The position numbers and the translations under genes are program-made. From Pyxidicoccus parkwaysis (GTDB taxonomy: Bacteria; Myxococcota; Myxococcia; Myxococcales; Myxococcaceae): a stretch of 64,000 bases of DNA. Below the pieces are notes generated by a model. That model made no database searches. It saw only the letters and a list, made by a program, of their open reading frames with translations, and was not told the DNA's origin. This document shows, piece after piece, positions 43,437-52,431 of the stretch; the first letter of the stretch is position 1; each line of letters begins with the position of its first letter. Where the stretch lies: assembly GCF_017301735.1 (NCBI RefSeq), contig NZ_CP071090.1, forward strand, positions 11,267,001 through 11,331,000, in the 5' to 3' direction.

Positions 43437-44063
43437 ATGAAGAGGCGTGCGGTTGCGTTGGGCTTGCTGTGGCTGTGGTTCCTGTCTCCGGCCGTCTCCC
43501 GGGCGGAGGGCCGCGCGTTCGACTTCTCCCGGCCCGCTCCGCGTTCCGTGCACCTGATGGAGCCGCGCTCACCGTGGGTGCGCGGGCTGTCGGGAGGAGA
43601 CCGCATCCGCGCTGTCTCTCCGGCGAGCGTCACCGTCACCACGACGGACGAGGGCATTCCCGCGCACCTCTGGGTGGTGCCCCTGGTCCTCACCGGCGCG
43701 GGGCTCGTCACCGGCATCACGGTCTGCGCCGTGGGGTCGGGGGGGAGTGGGGAGGGGGAGTTCTGCAACCAGTCCGTGCTGGGAGGCCTGCTCCTGGGCG
43801 CCGCGCTGGGCCTGGGCTACCTCTACCTGGCGGCGTGCGCAGACTCGGAGGAGGGCTGCTCCGAGCCGTGCGACGAAGACACCGAGTACTGCGATGAGGA
43901 CGAGGCCGTGAAGGGCTCGATGCGGCGCGCGGCCCTGCGCGATGCGCGCCGCAAGGCGATGCACGGCATGTCGCGTGGCACGCGGAGCCTGCCGCTGGGG
44001 CTTTCTCCCACCGTGGGCTTCGTCAACGACAAGGCCGTCTTCGGACTGGGCGGCCACTTCTGA
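43437..44063 (+). CDS. exported hypothetical protein
   Basis: A 208-residue protein with a signal peptide (KRRAVALGLLWLWFLSPAVS) and two further hydrophobic segments (PLVLTGAGLVTGITV; LGGLLLGAALGLGYLYLAAC) around a Cys/Glu/Asp-rich patch (SEEGCSEPCDEDTEYCDEDE). It ends FGLGGHF, like an outer-membrane strand. No family recognised. GAGGGAG precedes ATG 43437, behind a sigma-54 promoter. Confidence 0.7.
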   Translation: MKRRAVALGLLWLWFLSPAVSRAEGRAFDFSRPAPRSVHLMEPRSPWVRGLSGGDRIRAVSPASVTVTTTDEGIPAHLWVVPLVLTGAGLVTGITVCAVGSGGSGEGEFCNQSVLGGLLLGAALGLGYLYLAACADSEEGCSEPCDEDTEYCDEDEAVKGSMRRAALRDARRKAMHGMSRGTRSLPLGLSPTVGFVNDKAVFGLGGHF

Positions 44064-44081
44064 CGGACGGGCCGCGCGGGC

Positions 44082-45395
44082 CTACTCGAACAGGGAGACC
44101 TCGCTCAGCTTCCACAGCCGGCCACGCCACGTCCCTTCCTCCGGCGCGACGCTCAGCCGCACGTAGCGCACCGGCAGCTCCTGGGGGAGGGGGACGTCGA
44201 GGAAGGCGGGCGGAGTCAGCAGCTCCATCTTCCCGTCGAAGGGACTGTCGGAGCCCGTGTCCCGGAGGGAGAAGTCCAGGATGATTCGGCTCGGGTCCTC
44301 CGCGTGGTTCTCGTGGACGAAGCTCCCCAGCGTCGCCCACTCGCCGCCGTCCACGCTGCCCTCCAGCACCACCCGCATGCGGGCGTCGCTGTCGAGCGTC
44401 GTCTCCAGATTCCGCACCACCAGCCTGCGCAGGCGCCTGGGAGCGTCCAGGGTGAAGGTCAGCGACTCCACGCCCGGCGCCTGGGGGGCTCCTTCCACCA
44501 TGGGACGCGTCAACACCGCCTCCAGCTTCCCGTCCGTGTAGGGACACGGGCGGTCCACAGGCGTCGGGCTGCACGGTGCATTCCGGCTCACGGGCCGCAG
44601 TGCACCTCCGGGCAGGCCCACGCGCGGGCTTCGCCATTCCAAGCGGAACGTCAGCGTGCTGGGCTCGGCGACCAGCGGCTCGAAGTACCACTGGCCCCCG
44701 CTGGCCGCACGGACCTGGGCCTCCACACCGGCGAAGTCCTCCAGCACGTAGGGGCTGGGAGTCCACGGCGACGTGGCCTGCACCTGCTGCCAGATGAGCC
44801 CGTCACGTCCCACGAGCTGCACCACCGGCTCGGGAGTGCTGGGGGGCGCGCTGACCGATTCGCCGGTGTTCTCCGACAAGTACATCGGCAGCGTCGCGGA
44901 GGGAGGCAGCTCCGGCGCGGGCGGCGCGGCGGCGAAGGTCAGCGAGGGCCCGTCGCCCACCGTGAGGCCCGAGGCCCACGGCTGGAGCGGTGGCAATTCC
45001 ACGTCGTCGTCGGCGATGAAGGCGACGAAGACGCCGCTGCCGTCCGCTTCGAGCGGCGGGTACACGCGGAAGCGGTGCTGGAGGATGCCGTAGTAGCTCT
45101 CCGAGGCGGCCTCGTTGGAGAGGTCTCCCGAGAGGACGGACAGCGTGAAGTTTCCCGAGGCCTCGGTGGCGCCCTCCGAGAACGGCTCGTACTTCCAGAC
45201 GCGGCCTTCCAGGTAGCCGGAGCCTCCGGGCAGGTGGTCGAAGCTGTCCAGCGCGCGGTCCACGTGGAGCGCGGTGCCGCTCGCCGGTGAGCCGTCCGGG
45301 TGCTTCACCTGGCCGTACAGGAAGATGGGGTCCTCGGGCATCCGCTCACAGCCGGTGGCGAGGAGCGCGAGCAGGGGCAGGAACGAAGCGCGCAT
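44082..45395 (-). CDS. lipoprotein with discoidin-like C-terminal domain
   Basis: A 437-residue lipoprotein (lipobox ATGC). The N-terminal part begins like a carboxypeptidase-regulatory beta-sandwich (YGQVKHPDGSPASGTALHVD); the last ~150 residues resemble an F5/8-type C (discoidin) domain with LRRLVVRNLETTL and VRYVRLSVAPEE. Its ATG follows the stop of the TonB-dependent receptor by one base, so the two form an operon, and it is probably the surface lipoprotein partner of that receptor. Confidence 0.72.
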   Translation of the reverse strand: MRASFLPLLALLATGCERMPEDPIFLYGQVKHPDGSPASGTALHVDRALDSFDHLPGGSGYLEGRVWKYEPFSEGATEASGNFTLSVLSGDLSNEAASESYYGILQHRFRVYPPLEADGSGVFVAFIADDDVELPPLQPWASGLTVGDGPSLTFAAAPPAPELPPSATLPMYLSENTGESVSAPPSTPEPVVQLVGRDGLIWQQVQATSPWTPSPYVLEDFAGVEAQVRAASGGQWYFEPLVAEPSTLTFRLEWRSPRVGLPGGALRPVSRNAPCSPTPVDRPCPYTDGKLEAVLTRPMVEGAPQAPGVESLTFTLDAPRRLRRLVVRNLETTLDSDARMRVVLEGSVDGGEWATLGSFVHENHAEDPSRIILDFSLRDTGSDSPFDGKMELLTPPAFLDVPLPQELPVRYVRLSVAPEEGTWRGRLWKLSEVSLFE

Positions 45396-45396
45396 G

Positions 45397-48147
45397 TCAG
45401 TAGGTCCCCTTCAGGCCGAGCATGGGAAGGATGACGGGCAGGCGGATGGGCTCGCGCACCGGGCCCGTGAAGTCCATGCGGTAGTCGAAGCCGTACGTCT
45501 CCTGCTGGGCGGAGATGTTGAGCACGTCCAGGTACGCGTCGAGCGTGAAGTCCTCCATGGCCCACGACTTCGCGGCGCGGAAGTCCACGCGGAAGAAGCC
45601 GCCCAGCCGCTCGACGCGGTCCTCGTCCACGCGCACCCACTCCGCGCGCCCGTCCGGGGCCGTCACCAGCCGGTGCGTCTGCGAGGACACCTGCCCGGAC
45701 TCGGGCCGGCCGGTGTTGAAGTGCACCACCGTGCCGAACGTCCACGTGTCGAACTTGTAGCTGAGCGCGGCGTTGAAGACGTGTGCCTGCTCGAAGGCGA
45801 AGGGCAGGGTGCCCTCCACCGTCTCGATGACGCGGTTGTCGTCGCCGTAGTGCTCGATGCGCACGTGGCGCCGGCTCTGGAGGAAGCTGTACGAGGCCCA
45901 GCCGAACCAGTTGCGGCCCAGCGGGTGGCGCGCCATCAGCTCGAAGCCGTACGCGTAACCGCTCTCGGCCGGGTCCTCGCCCAGGTTGCCGCGGCGCCGG
46001 TTCTCCGCCACGTCCAGCACGTCGAACTCCACCGTGCGCGACAGCGGGTTGTAGAAGGCGTCGCCGCTCAGCTCCAGACCCTCGGTGGGCTTCCACTCCG
46101 CGCCCACGTCGAATTGCGCGCCGGACTGGAGCCCGTAGCGCAGGCCGGCGGTGTCCACCGCGGGCGCGTGCAGCAGCACGGTGGGCGGCTGGTGGAAGAG
46201 GCCCGCGCCACCCTTGAGGGCCAGCGTGTCCGTGAGTTGGTGGCGCACGGTGAGGCGCGGCTCCACGGCGGTGTGAGTGATTCCGGGCACCAGGTGGTAC
46301 GCGTCCACGCGCACGCCGGGCTGCACGAGCCAGCGCTCCGTCGGCTGCCACGTCGTGGTGGCGTACGCGCCGGAGAAGGTGGCCAGCGACGTCGGGCTCT
46401 TCAGCGGGTCTCCCCTCACGTCGGGGTGCTGGCCGGGGGCGATGGCAGTGCCGGTGATGACGGTGGCGGCGCGGCGGTGCTCCACGTCTCCGCCCACGGC
46501 CACCTCCAGCGTCTCGGAGAGGTGGCGCTTCCAGGCCGCGCGCACGGAGTACGTCGTCTGCGCCAGCCCGTACTCACCCACGTTCTTCGCCACCAGCTCG
46601 CTGCCAGGGCCCGAGAGCGGCATCGCCTCCTGACCGGTGAGGGCCACCTTGTCCCAGCCCACCGTGAAGCCCACCTCCGCGTCTCCGCCGGCCAGCGGGT
46701 GCGTGCCGCGCAGGTCCACCCGGTGGAAGCGGGACACCACGCTGCCGCCCGAGTTGCCCTCCCAGTCGAGCGCCGGGCTCGAGCCCGCGTCGTCCGAGCT
46801 GCCCAGCGCGAAGAGCCGCACGCGGCCCTCGCCCACCTGCTGCTCCACGCGCGCCTGGTAGTCGTAGAAGTTGGCGTGCAGCTTCTCGTCCGTCTTCGCG
46901 CTGACCAGCCGCTGGCCCAGTCCAATCAGCAGGCCCGTGTAGCTGACGCGGCCCGCGACGCTGACGGAGGTGCCTGTCTCCTGGAAGGGGTACTCGATGA
47001 AGCCGCCCGTGTTGATGAGGTCCGCGTACGCGGTGAAGTGCAGCCGGTCCTCACGAGGCCGCGAGAGTCGTCCTTCCACCGCGCCGCCCAGCAAGCGGCC
47101 GAACCGCACTGGCGGCGTGCCCGGGTAGAAGTCCACGGTGTCGATGAAGTCCGGGTGGATGACGGCGGGCCCGAGCAGCAGGTGGTACAGCATGGGGATG
47201 CGCACGCCGTCGAGGAAGAAGCCCGTCGCCGCCGGCTGACTGCCGCGTACCACCGGGTAGCTGACGCCGGAGGCGATGCTGCCCACGCCCGGCATCAACA
47301 TCACCACGCGGAACGGGTCCCCCAGCGTGCCGGGCACCTCGCGAATCTCCTGCTCGTGCAGGCTGATGCGTGTGACTTCCGTGCGAGGCCGCTCGTCGCG
47401 CACCACGGTTTCGTACGGATTCACGCGGCCGGGCTGCAGCCGGTAGACGACCTGTACGGACTGACCCGCTCCCACCGTCTCCTCGAAGGTCGCGGGCCGG
47501 TGGCCGGGCGCGCGCACCTCCACGCGGTGCGTGCCCGGCGGGACTTGCAGCGTGAAGCGCCCCGCCGCGTCCACGATGCCCGCGGGCTCGGTGTTGCCGT
47601 CGAGGAAGAGGGTGGCGTCCACGAGGGGCCGGCGCGTGCCCCGGGCGCGTACCTCTCCCGTCAGACGCGCGGTGGCGGCGGGCACCTGCACGGGCGGCGT
47701 GAAGCGGTAGACGAAGGGCAGGCGCACCGCGACGGGCGTGCCGCCCAGCGTGGCCGGGCTGAAGCGCAGGCCGGGCGCGGCTTTCAGCGCGGCGTCGGTG
47801 AGTCGCGGCTCGCCGGGAGCCTGGACCACCTTTGCTTCGGCCACCGCGCCCTGCGCGTCCACGAGCAGCTCCAGCGTCACCTCGCCGGGTGTGCCCTCCA
47901 TGCCTTCGGGCCACGCGGCGGGGGACTCCGTCACCAGCGTGGGCGGCACCAGCTTCGCGTCGGCGCCTCCGGTGGTGAGGCCCAGGCGCTCGGCGTCCTC
48001 GGCGGAGATGGACGTGCCCGCGTCGGTGGCCTGGACGTCCACCTCCACCGCGCGTTGCTCGCTGGCGGGTGAGGGCACGCCCTGGGCGCGCGAGACGCGG
48101 GGCGCCAGCGCCAGGAGGAGGAGACAGCAGAAGCGTGGCAGTTGCAT
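45397..48147 (-). CDS. TonB-dependent receptor with N-terminal TonB-C-like and CarboxypepD-reg domains
   Basis: A 916-residue outer-membrane receptor. After the signal peptide come a TonB C-terminal-like domain (GEVTLELLVDAQGAVAEAKV, ...ALKAAPGLRFSPATLGG, residues ~60-150), a carboxypeptidase-regulatory domain (LTGEVRARGTRRPLVDATLF), a plug (IREVPGTLGDPFRVVMLMPG) and a 22-strand barrel to the C-terminus. The substrate is unknown. ATG 48147 gives a proper signal peptide. Confidence 0.85.
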   Translation of the reverse strand: MQLPRFCCLLLLALAPRVSRAQGVPSPASEQRAVEVDVQATDAGTSISAEDAERLGLTTGGADAKLVPPTLVTESPAAWPEGMEGTPGEVTLELLVDAQGAVAEAKVVQAPGEPRLTDAALKAAPGLRFSPATLGGTPVAVRLPFVYRFTPPVQVPAATARLTGEVRARGTRRPLVDATLFLDGNTEPAGIVDAAGRFTLQVPPGTHRVEVRAPGHRPATFEETVGAGQSVQVVYRLQPGRVNPYETVVRDERPRTEVTRISLHEQEIREVPGTLGDPFRVVMLMPGVGSIASGVSYPVVRGSQPAATGFFLDGVRIPMLYHLLLGPAVIHPDFIDTVDFYPGTPPVRFGRLLGGAVEGRLSRPREDRLHFTAYADLINTGGFIEYPFQETGTSVSVAGRVSYTGLLIGLGQRLVSAKTDEKLHANFYDYQARVEQQVGEGRVRLFALGSSDDAGSSPALDWEGNSGGSVVSRFHRVDLRGTHPLAGGDAEVGFTVGWDKVALTGQEAMPLSGPGSELVAKNVGEYGLAQTTYSVRAAWKRHLSETLEVAVGGDVEHRRAATVITGTAIAPGQHPDVRGDPLKSPTSLATFSGAYATTTWQPTERWLVQPGVRVDAYHLVPGITHTAVEPRLTVRHQLTDTLALKGGAGLFHQPPTVLLHAPAVDTAGLRYGLQSGAQFDVGAEWKPTEGLELSGDAFYNPLSRTVEFDVLDVAENRRRGNLGEDPAESGYAYGFELMARHPLGRNWFGWASYSFLQSRRHVRIEHYGDDNRVIETVEGTLPFAFEQAHVFNAALSYKFDTWTFGTVVHFNTGRPESGQVSSQTHRLVTAPDGRAEWVRVDEDRVERLGGFFRVDFRAAKSWAMEDFTLDAYLDVLNISAQQETYGFDYRMDFTGPVREPIRLPVILPMLGLKGTY

Positions 48148-48210
48148 CGGACGCACCAACACCGAGGCTCGCGAAACTCTCACTCCGGCCGGTGCGGTTC
48201 GCGGGCGCCG

Positions 48211-48240
48211 CCTATATCAGCCAGGGGGGACTCACCTCAA
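48211..48240 (-). promoter_or_regulatory. possible sigma-70-type promoter of the TonB receptor operon
   Basis: Minus strand TTGAGG, 18-base spacer, TATAGG; 64 bases before ATG 48147. Four of six matches in each box. The gap 48148-48286 holds nothing else definite apart from a G6/C6 stem. Confidence 0.35.
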
Positions 48241-48286
48241 AACCCCCCACGCGGCTGGCGCGGTCAGCGGTGCGTCGATTTTTTTT

Positions 48287-49936
48287 CTACGGCCCCACAC
48301 CGCGAGCCGCCAGCGTCTGCGAGGGGCGCGCCGGTGGGGCGAGGTAGTTGGCGCCGCTGACGTAGAGCCCCGTGCGAGGCAGCTCGCCAGCGCGAGGGCC
48401 CTTATAGCGCAGCACGTAGAGGCCGTTGTCCTCATCGGTGACGTAGAGGAGGCCGTTGTAGAGGAGGGGAGAGGACGCCATCCCCACCCCGGGGCTCTCT
48501 CCCCTGGAGCGCTCCACGACGCGCGCCACGGGCCGGGGGACGTACACGCCCACCTCCATGGGCAGCAGCGGGTTGGCGATGTCCCAGACCCTCAGGCCCG
48601 CGGGGCCCGAGGCCTCGACGAAGAGGTTGGAGAAGACGAGCGGTGGCGGCGAGGCACCTTGCACGGCGCGCGACTCCGGGCCGCGCGGCACCAGGTAGCG
48701 CGAGACGGGCTGCGGGTGGCGCTCGTCGGAGAGGTCCAGGAGGCGCCCCGCGCTCCATGCGCAGTCATTGGCACCGCAGCGCTCACCCGAGCTGACGAGG
48801 TACGGCCGGCCCGGGACAGGCGACAGCGCGAGCCTCGCCGTGGCGTCATCTCCGCGCACGTCCGAGAGTGAGCCCAGCCCGCGCAGGCACAGGCGCGGTG
48901 CCCCATCGCCCGCGACGCTGTCCCGCGTGCAGGGCTCCCGGTTGGCCAGCCGCGAGCTGTCCAGCACGTGGTACCCGCCGTGGCGGTCCGTCGCATACAC
49001 GCGCGTGCCATCGGGCGAGACGGACACGGACTGGAGGGTTTCATCCTTCGCGCCGGGCCACGCGAAGGGAGGCACCGGCTCCGCGCGTGCGCCGTCCCGC
49101 GTGAAGGGCATGGCGCCGACGACGTCGGGCCACGCGAAGGCTGTCATCCGCTGCGCAGTTGCAGGTGTGAAGGTGGCCACCGGCTCGGAGGTGACGGGGC
49201 CGTCCGGTGGCGCCATCCACTCGAAGACGCGCAGCGAGGGCTCGCTCGCGTCGTCCGGCTGGACGGAGGCGTAGAGGAGGAAGCGCGCGGGCTCGCGCGG
49301 GTCCCTCCAGACGAAGAGGGTCTGCGGCCTGTCTCCGCCGAAGGAAATCGTCTGTCGCAGCACGGGGTGGCGGCAGTCGGTGATGTCGTGAATCTGGTAG
49401 TGGTTCACCGCGCCGCTGTCCGGGCCCGACACGCGCGTGCTCATGACGATGAGCGTGTGCGCGTCGGGGATGGTGCGCAGCTCGCGCGCGGTGGCGTGGA
49501 GCGCCGTGGGGAGCGCGCCCACGGGCTTCGGCCGGCGCGGGTTGGAGATGTCGACGATGAGCACCTCGGGCCGCAGGGGCGCCGTGCCGGTGGCGGCGCC
49601 GGTGCCCGTCCTCCGGCCGAGGCCACTGGCCACGTAGAGGCAGTCGTCGGAGATGGCGGTGGGCCCGTTGCGGCCCCGCGCCACGGTGTCTCCCGGGTTG
49701 GGCAGCGGGTGGTGGCCGACGAGCTCGAAGGAGTCGCTCTGCGGCAGCTCGTGTGGCGGCCGGCTCGGCGCGCCGATGATGGGGCGCGGCACCCGCTTGA
49801 AGGGCGACTCCATTCCGGCGGGCACGCGCGGGCGCCGGCTCGTGGCTTCCACCGCCTGCGGCTCCGCGCTCGCCGGAGCTCCCGCCAGCGCCAGCAACCC
49901 GGTGAGCGTCACCCACGTCCTCATTGCTCCAGCCAT
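48287..49936 (-). CDS. exported LVIVD-repeat protein
   Basis: A 549-residue exported protein with a signal peptide (TWVTLTGLLALAGAPASA). It contains repeated VLIVDISNPRRPKPVGALPT- and LRVWDIANPLLPMEVGVYVP-type units (LVIVD repeats), likely forming a propeller. Starts at 49936 (ATG GCT GGA GCA ATG) or at 49924, where GGAG lies closer. Cell-surface protein of unknown function. Confidence 0.78.
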   Translation of the reverse strand: MAGAMRTWVTLTGLLALAGAPASAEPQAVEATSRRPRVPAGMESPFKRVPRPIIGAPSRPPHELPQSDSFELVGHHPLPNPGDTVARGRNGPTAISDDCLYVASGLGRRTGTGAATGTAPLRPEVLIVDISNPRRPKPVGALPTALHATARELRTIPDAHTLIVMSTRVSGPDSGAVNHYQIHDITDCRHPVLRQTISFGGDRPQTLFVWRDPREPARFLLYASVQPDDASEPSLRVFEWMAPPDGPVTSEPVATFTPATAQRMTAFAWPDVVGAMPFTRDGARAEPVPPFAWPGAKDETLQSVSVSPDGTRVYATDRHGGYHVLDSSRLANREPCTRDSVAGDGAPRLCLRGLGSLSDVRGDDATARLALSPVPGRPYLVSSGERCGANDCAWSAGRLLDLSDERHPQPVSRYLVPRGPESRAVQGASPPPLVFSNLFVEASGPAGLRVWDIANPLLPMEVGVYVPRPVARVVERSRGESPGVGMASSPLLYNGLLYVTDEDNGLYVLRYKGPRAGELPRTGLYVSGANYLAPPARPSQTLAARGVGP

Positions 49937-50286
49937 GCGTCCCCCGTGCGTCCGCTGACGCGGAGGGGGCGCACGGTAGGGATGGCTTTCTCTCGCAGAC
50001 ATTGGCCCGCGAGTGAGGGCTCCACGCGGGCCCGTGGACAGCTTTCCTGGCTCGCGGGGTGGGCGCGGCTCTCGGAGCTTCCGTGTGTGTCCATGGAGGA
50101 GGTGCACCCGTGTCCATGGCAAGGGTGGACGGATGCACACGCCACGGCCCGGGTGGGCATGAAGCATGTGCTCCACTCCACGCGGGGCGGGGCAGGCGTC
50201 CCGAGCTTGTGGAGGCGCGCGTGCGAGCATCACTACTCTTTTTCACAGTCAATGAATGACGCGGTGCTGCGAAGGGAGGGAAGCCC
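49937..50286. other. 350-base intergenic region
   Basis: Gap between two divergent genes. I see no convincing gene. GGGAGGGAAG near 50275 is the ribosome site of the GRAS gene. GTCAATGAAT at 50246-50255 matches the first ten bases of R-body operator copy 3, but not the rest. Confidence 0.5.
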
Positions 50287-51402
50287 ATGCGCACGCCCAA
50301 GGACACGCTGTTGCTCCGAAGCCTGGAGCACTCGCTGGCGGGACGGCCGGCGGAGGCAGCGCAGGCGCTCTTCTCCCTGCACGCGCTGCTGGACGTGCAC
50401 GAGGAGCCGGAGGACCTGCACTACCTCCTCTTCGCCCGGGCACTCTCCCGGCGGCTGGAGGGCTCGGGCGCGGTGACGCGCAATCCCTATCTCGACTCGG
50501 AGCAGGAGCAGGAGGCCCGGCAGATTGACTTGTTCCGCCTGCTGATGACGCACATGCCGCTGGCGTCGGCGGCGGACGCGGTGGCCAACGCGCTGCTGGT
50601 GGGGCTGCTGCGCGGGCACTCCGAGGCGACGCTGTTGGACGTGGGCATCGGCCAGGCGCGGCAGGACTGCGGGTTGCTGCGCGAGTTGGCGAAGGCGGGC
50701 GCGCTGCCCAAGCGGCTGACGCTGGTGGGCGTGGACCCGAGCGGCGCCAGCCTGGGACAGGCGGAGGGCGCGGTGGCGGAGGTGGCGCGCGAGGTGGGCG
50801 TGGCCGTGCGCTTCGTGGGGCTGGAGACGCCGGTGGAGTCGCTGGCGGACGCGACGTGGGCGGCGCTGCGCGGCGTGCCGAGGCCGCTGGTGGTGAACGC
50901 GGCCTTCGCGCTGCACCACGTGGCGGAGACGCCGGACAGCGGAGGCGCGGCGCGGGACAGGGTGCTGCGGCGCCTGCGCGCGCTGGAGCCGACGGGGCTG
51001 GTGCTGTGCGAGCCCAACGTGGACCACCACCGCGCGCCGGTGCGCGAGCGCTTCCGGAATGCGTGGAACCACTTCACGCGCATATTCGAATTGCTGGACA
51101 CGCTGGACGTGCCGAAGCAGGAGCGCGCGGCAATCAAGCGCTTCTTCGGCCGCGAGGTGGATGACGTGGTGGGCACGGTGGACGAGTCCGCCCGCTGCGA
51201 GCGCCACGAGACGGCGCAGTCGTGGCTGGACAGGCTGCGCCGCGCGGGCTTCGAGCCGCTGGAGACACTGGCGCGCGTGCGGCCCTCGGACGTGCACCCG
51301 GCGGTGACGCTGAGACGCGAGCCGGGCTTCGTGGGAATCTCCTACCGGGACGACACGCTGGTGGCGGTGCTGGGCGCGCGTCCGGTGGAGGGACATCGAT
51401 GA
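50287..51402 (+). CDS. bacterial GRAS-domain protein (methyltransferase-like fold)
   Basis: A 371-residue protein whose middle and C-terminus follow the plant GRAS pattern: LLDVGIGQARQDCGLLREL near 118 (VHIID-like, nucleotide-binding loop), VNAAFALHHVAE near 203, LVLCEPNVDHH, then FGREVDDVVG, RCERHE near 303 (RVERHE of GRAS) and SWLDRLRRAGFEPL (SAW-like). GRAS domains are Rossmann-fold methyltransferase relatives known from a few bacterial groups. The first ~100 residues are helical. It overlaps the next gene by four bases (ATGA). Probable small-molecule or protein methyltransferase; substrate unknown. Confidence 0.75.
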   Translation: MRTPKDTLLLRSLEHSLAGRPAEAAQALFSLHALLDVHEEPEDLHYLLFARALSRRLEGSGAVTRNPYLDSEQEQEARQIDLFRLLMTHMPLASAADAVANALLVGLLRGHSEATLLDVGIGQARQDCGLLRELAKAGALPKRLTLVGVDPSGASLGQAEGAVAEVAREVGVAVRFVGLETPVESLADATWAALRGVPRPLVVNAAFALHHVAETPDSGGAARDRVLRRLRALEPTGLVLCEPNVDHHRAPVRERFRNAWNHFTRIFELLDTLDVPKQERAAIKRFFGREVDDVVGTVDESARCERHETAQSWLDRLRRAGFEPLETLARVRPSDVHPAVTLRREPGFVGISYRDDTLVAVLGARPVEGHR

Positions 51403-51914
51403 CGGGCGAGGCTTCGAACGCGCTGGCGGCGGCAGACCCACTGGCGGCCAGGGTGCTGCGGCGCTGCCGCGAGGCGGGCGTGCGACTGGTGCTGGCGGAG
51501 GCGTGCACGGGCGGCCTGGTGTGCGCGCGGCTGACGGAAGTGGCGGGTGCGTCGGCGGTGGTGGAGCGCGGCTTCATTCCGTACTCGAACGAGTCGAAGG
51601 CGGAGCAGCTCGGCATGTCGCTGGCGCTGCTCCAGACGCACGGCTCGGTGAGCGCGGAGGCGGTGGAGGCGCAGGCCCACGCCGCGCTGGAGCGCTCGCG
51701 CGCGGACTGGGCGGTGGCGGAGACGGGCATCGCCGGCCCGACGGGCGGCACGCCGCAGAAGCCCGTGGGACTGGCCTTCATCGCGGTGCTGCGCCGGGGC
51801 GGGAAGGCCACGGTGGAGCGCCACGTCTTCACCGGAGACAGGAGCGCGGTGCGCCGGGCGATTTCAGACCGCGCGCTGGAGCTGCTGCTCGAAAGACTGG
51901 GCGCGGAATCGTGA
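51399..51914 (+). CDS. pncC: CinA C-terminal domain amidohydrolase (nicotinamide-nucleotide amidase, PncC)
   Basis: A 171-residue stand-alone CinA C-terminal domain that deamidates NMN to nicotinate mononucleotide in NAD recycling. Landmarks are VLAEACTGGLVCARLTEVAG, GFIPYSNESKAEQLGMS, AVAETGIAGPTGGTPQKPVG and VERHVFTGDRSAVR. Start ATG 51399 overlaps the GRAS stop codon, so the two are translationally coupled. Confidence 0.93.
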   Translation: MTGEASNALAAADPLAARVLRRCREAGVRLVLAEACTGGLVCARLTEVAGASAVVERGFIPYSNESKAEQLGMSLALLQTHGSVSAEAVEAQAHAALERSRADWAVAETGIAGPTGGTPQKPVGLAFIAVLRRGGKATVERHVFTGDRSAVRRAISDRALELLLERLGAES

Positions 51915-52029
51915 ACTGAACGCTCGCACCGCCCGGGGGTCGCCTATCGGCACGTGGCCGGGTTCTCTACTCTCTGAATCACGCCAGAACGGCTCACCCC
52001 GTATTTCCTGCGCCAGAAGGAGAGCCCCG

Positions 52030-52428
52030 GTGTTCCAGATAGAGGTCGACCGTCAGCACGCCATCGTGGACTTCATCCTCGACGGCTACATCCGCGTGGA
52101 GGAGATGCAGCGCTTCGTGGCGGAGCTGCGAGGCGCCACGGACTCGCTGGCGGGGCAGGACATCAAAATCAAGGCGGACGTGAGGACCTTCAAGCCGGCG
52201 TCGCCGGAGGCGGCGGACATGATTCGCCGCGTGCAGGAGTACGGCCTGCGCTCGGGCGTGGTGCGCGTGGCGGAGCTGGTGGAGAGCCAGATTGTGGCGC
52301 TCCAGCTCAACCGGATTGCGCGCGAGAGTCACACGGACAAGATTTTGAGGCGCTTCTGGCAGGAGGCCTCGGCGCGCCAGTGGCTCATCCACGGCGACGA
52401 GGACATGGGGATGCACCCGGGCGTGTGA
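52030..52428 (+). CDS. small STAS/SpoIIAA-like hypothetical protein
   Basis: A 132-residue soluble protein starting at GTG 52030, with AAGGAG upstream. The alternation of strands and helices (FQIEVDRQHAIVDFILDGYI, VEEMQRFVAEL, IKIKADVRTFKP, VRVAELVESQIVALQLNRIA) resembles STAS-like regulatory folds. No catalytic motif. It ends four bases before the convergent DUF6484 gene; probably a separate regulatory protein. Confidence 0.7.
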   Translation: MFQIEVDRQHAIVDFILDGYIRVEEMQRFVAELRGATDSLAGQDIKIKADVRTFKPASPEAADMIRRVQEYGLRSGVVRVAELVESQIVALQLNRIARESHTDKILRRFWQEASARQWLIHGDEDMGMHPGV

Positions 52429-52431
52429 GGG

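Noticed and set aside
48280-48286. T-run near the stop of the LVIVD gene as terminator
   Set aside because: It reads as an A-run in the direction of that gene, with no suitable stem before it; no plus-strand gene ends here.
50246-50255. GTCAATGAAT upstream of the GRAS gene as a fourth R-body operator
   Set aside because: Only the first ten bases match; the palindrome arm and CCATGG are missing and the spacing to the start differs.
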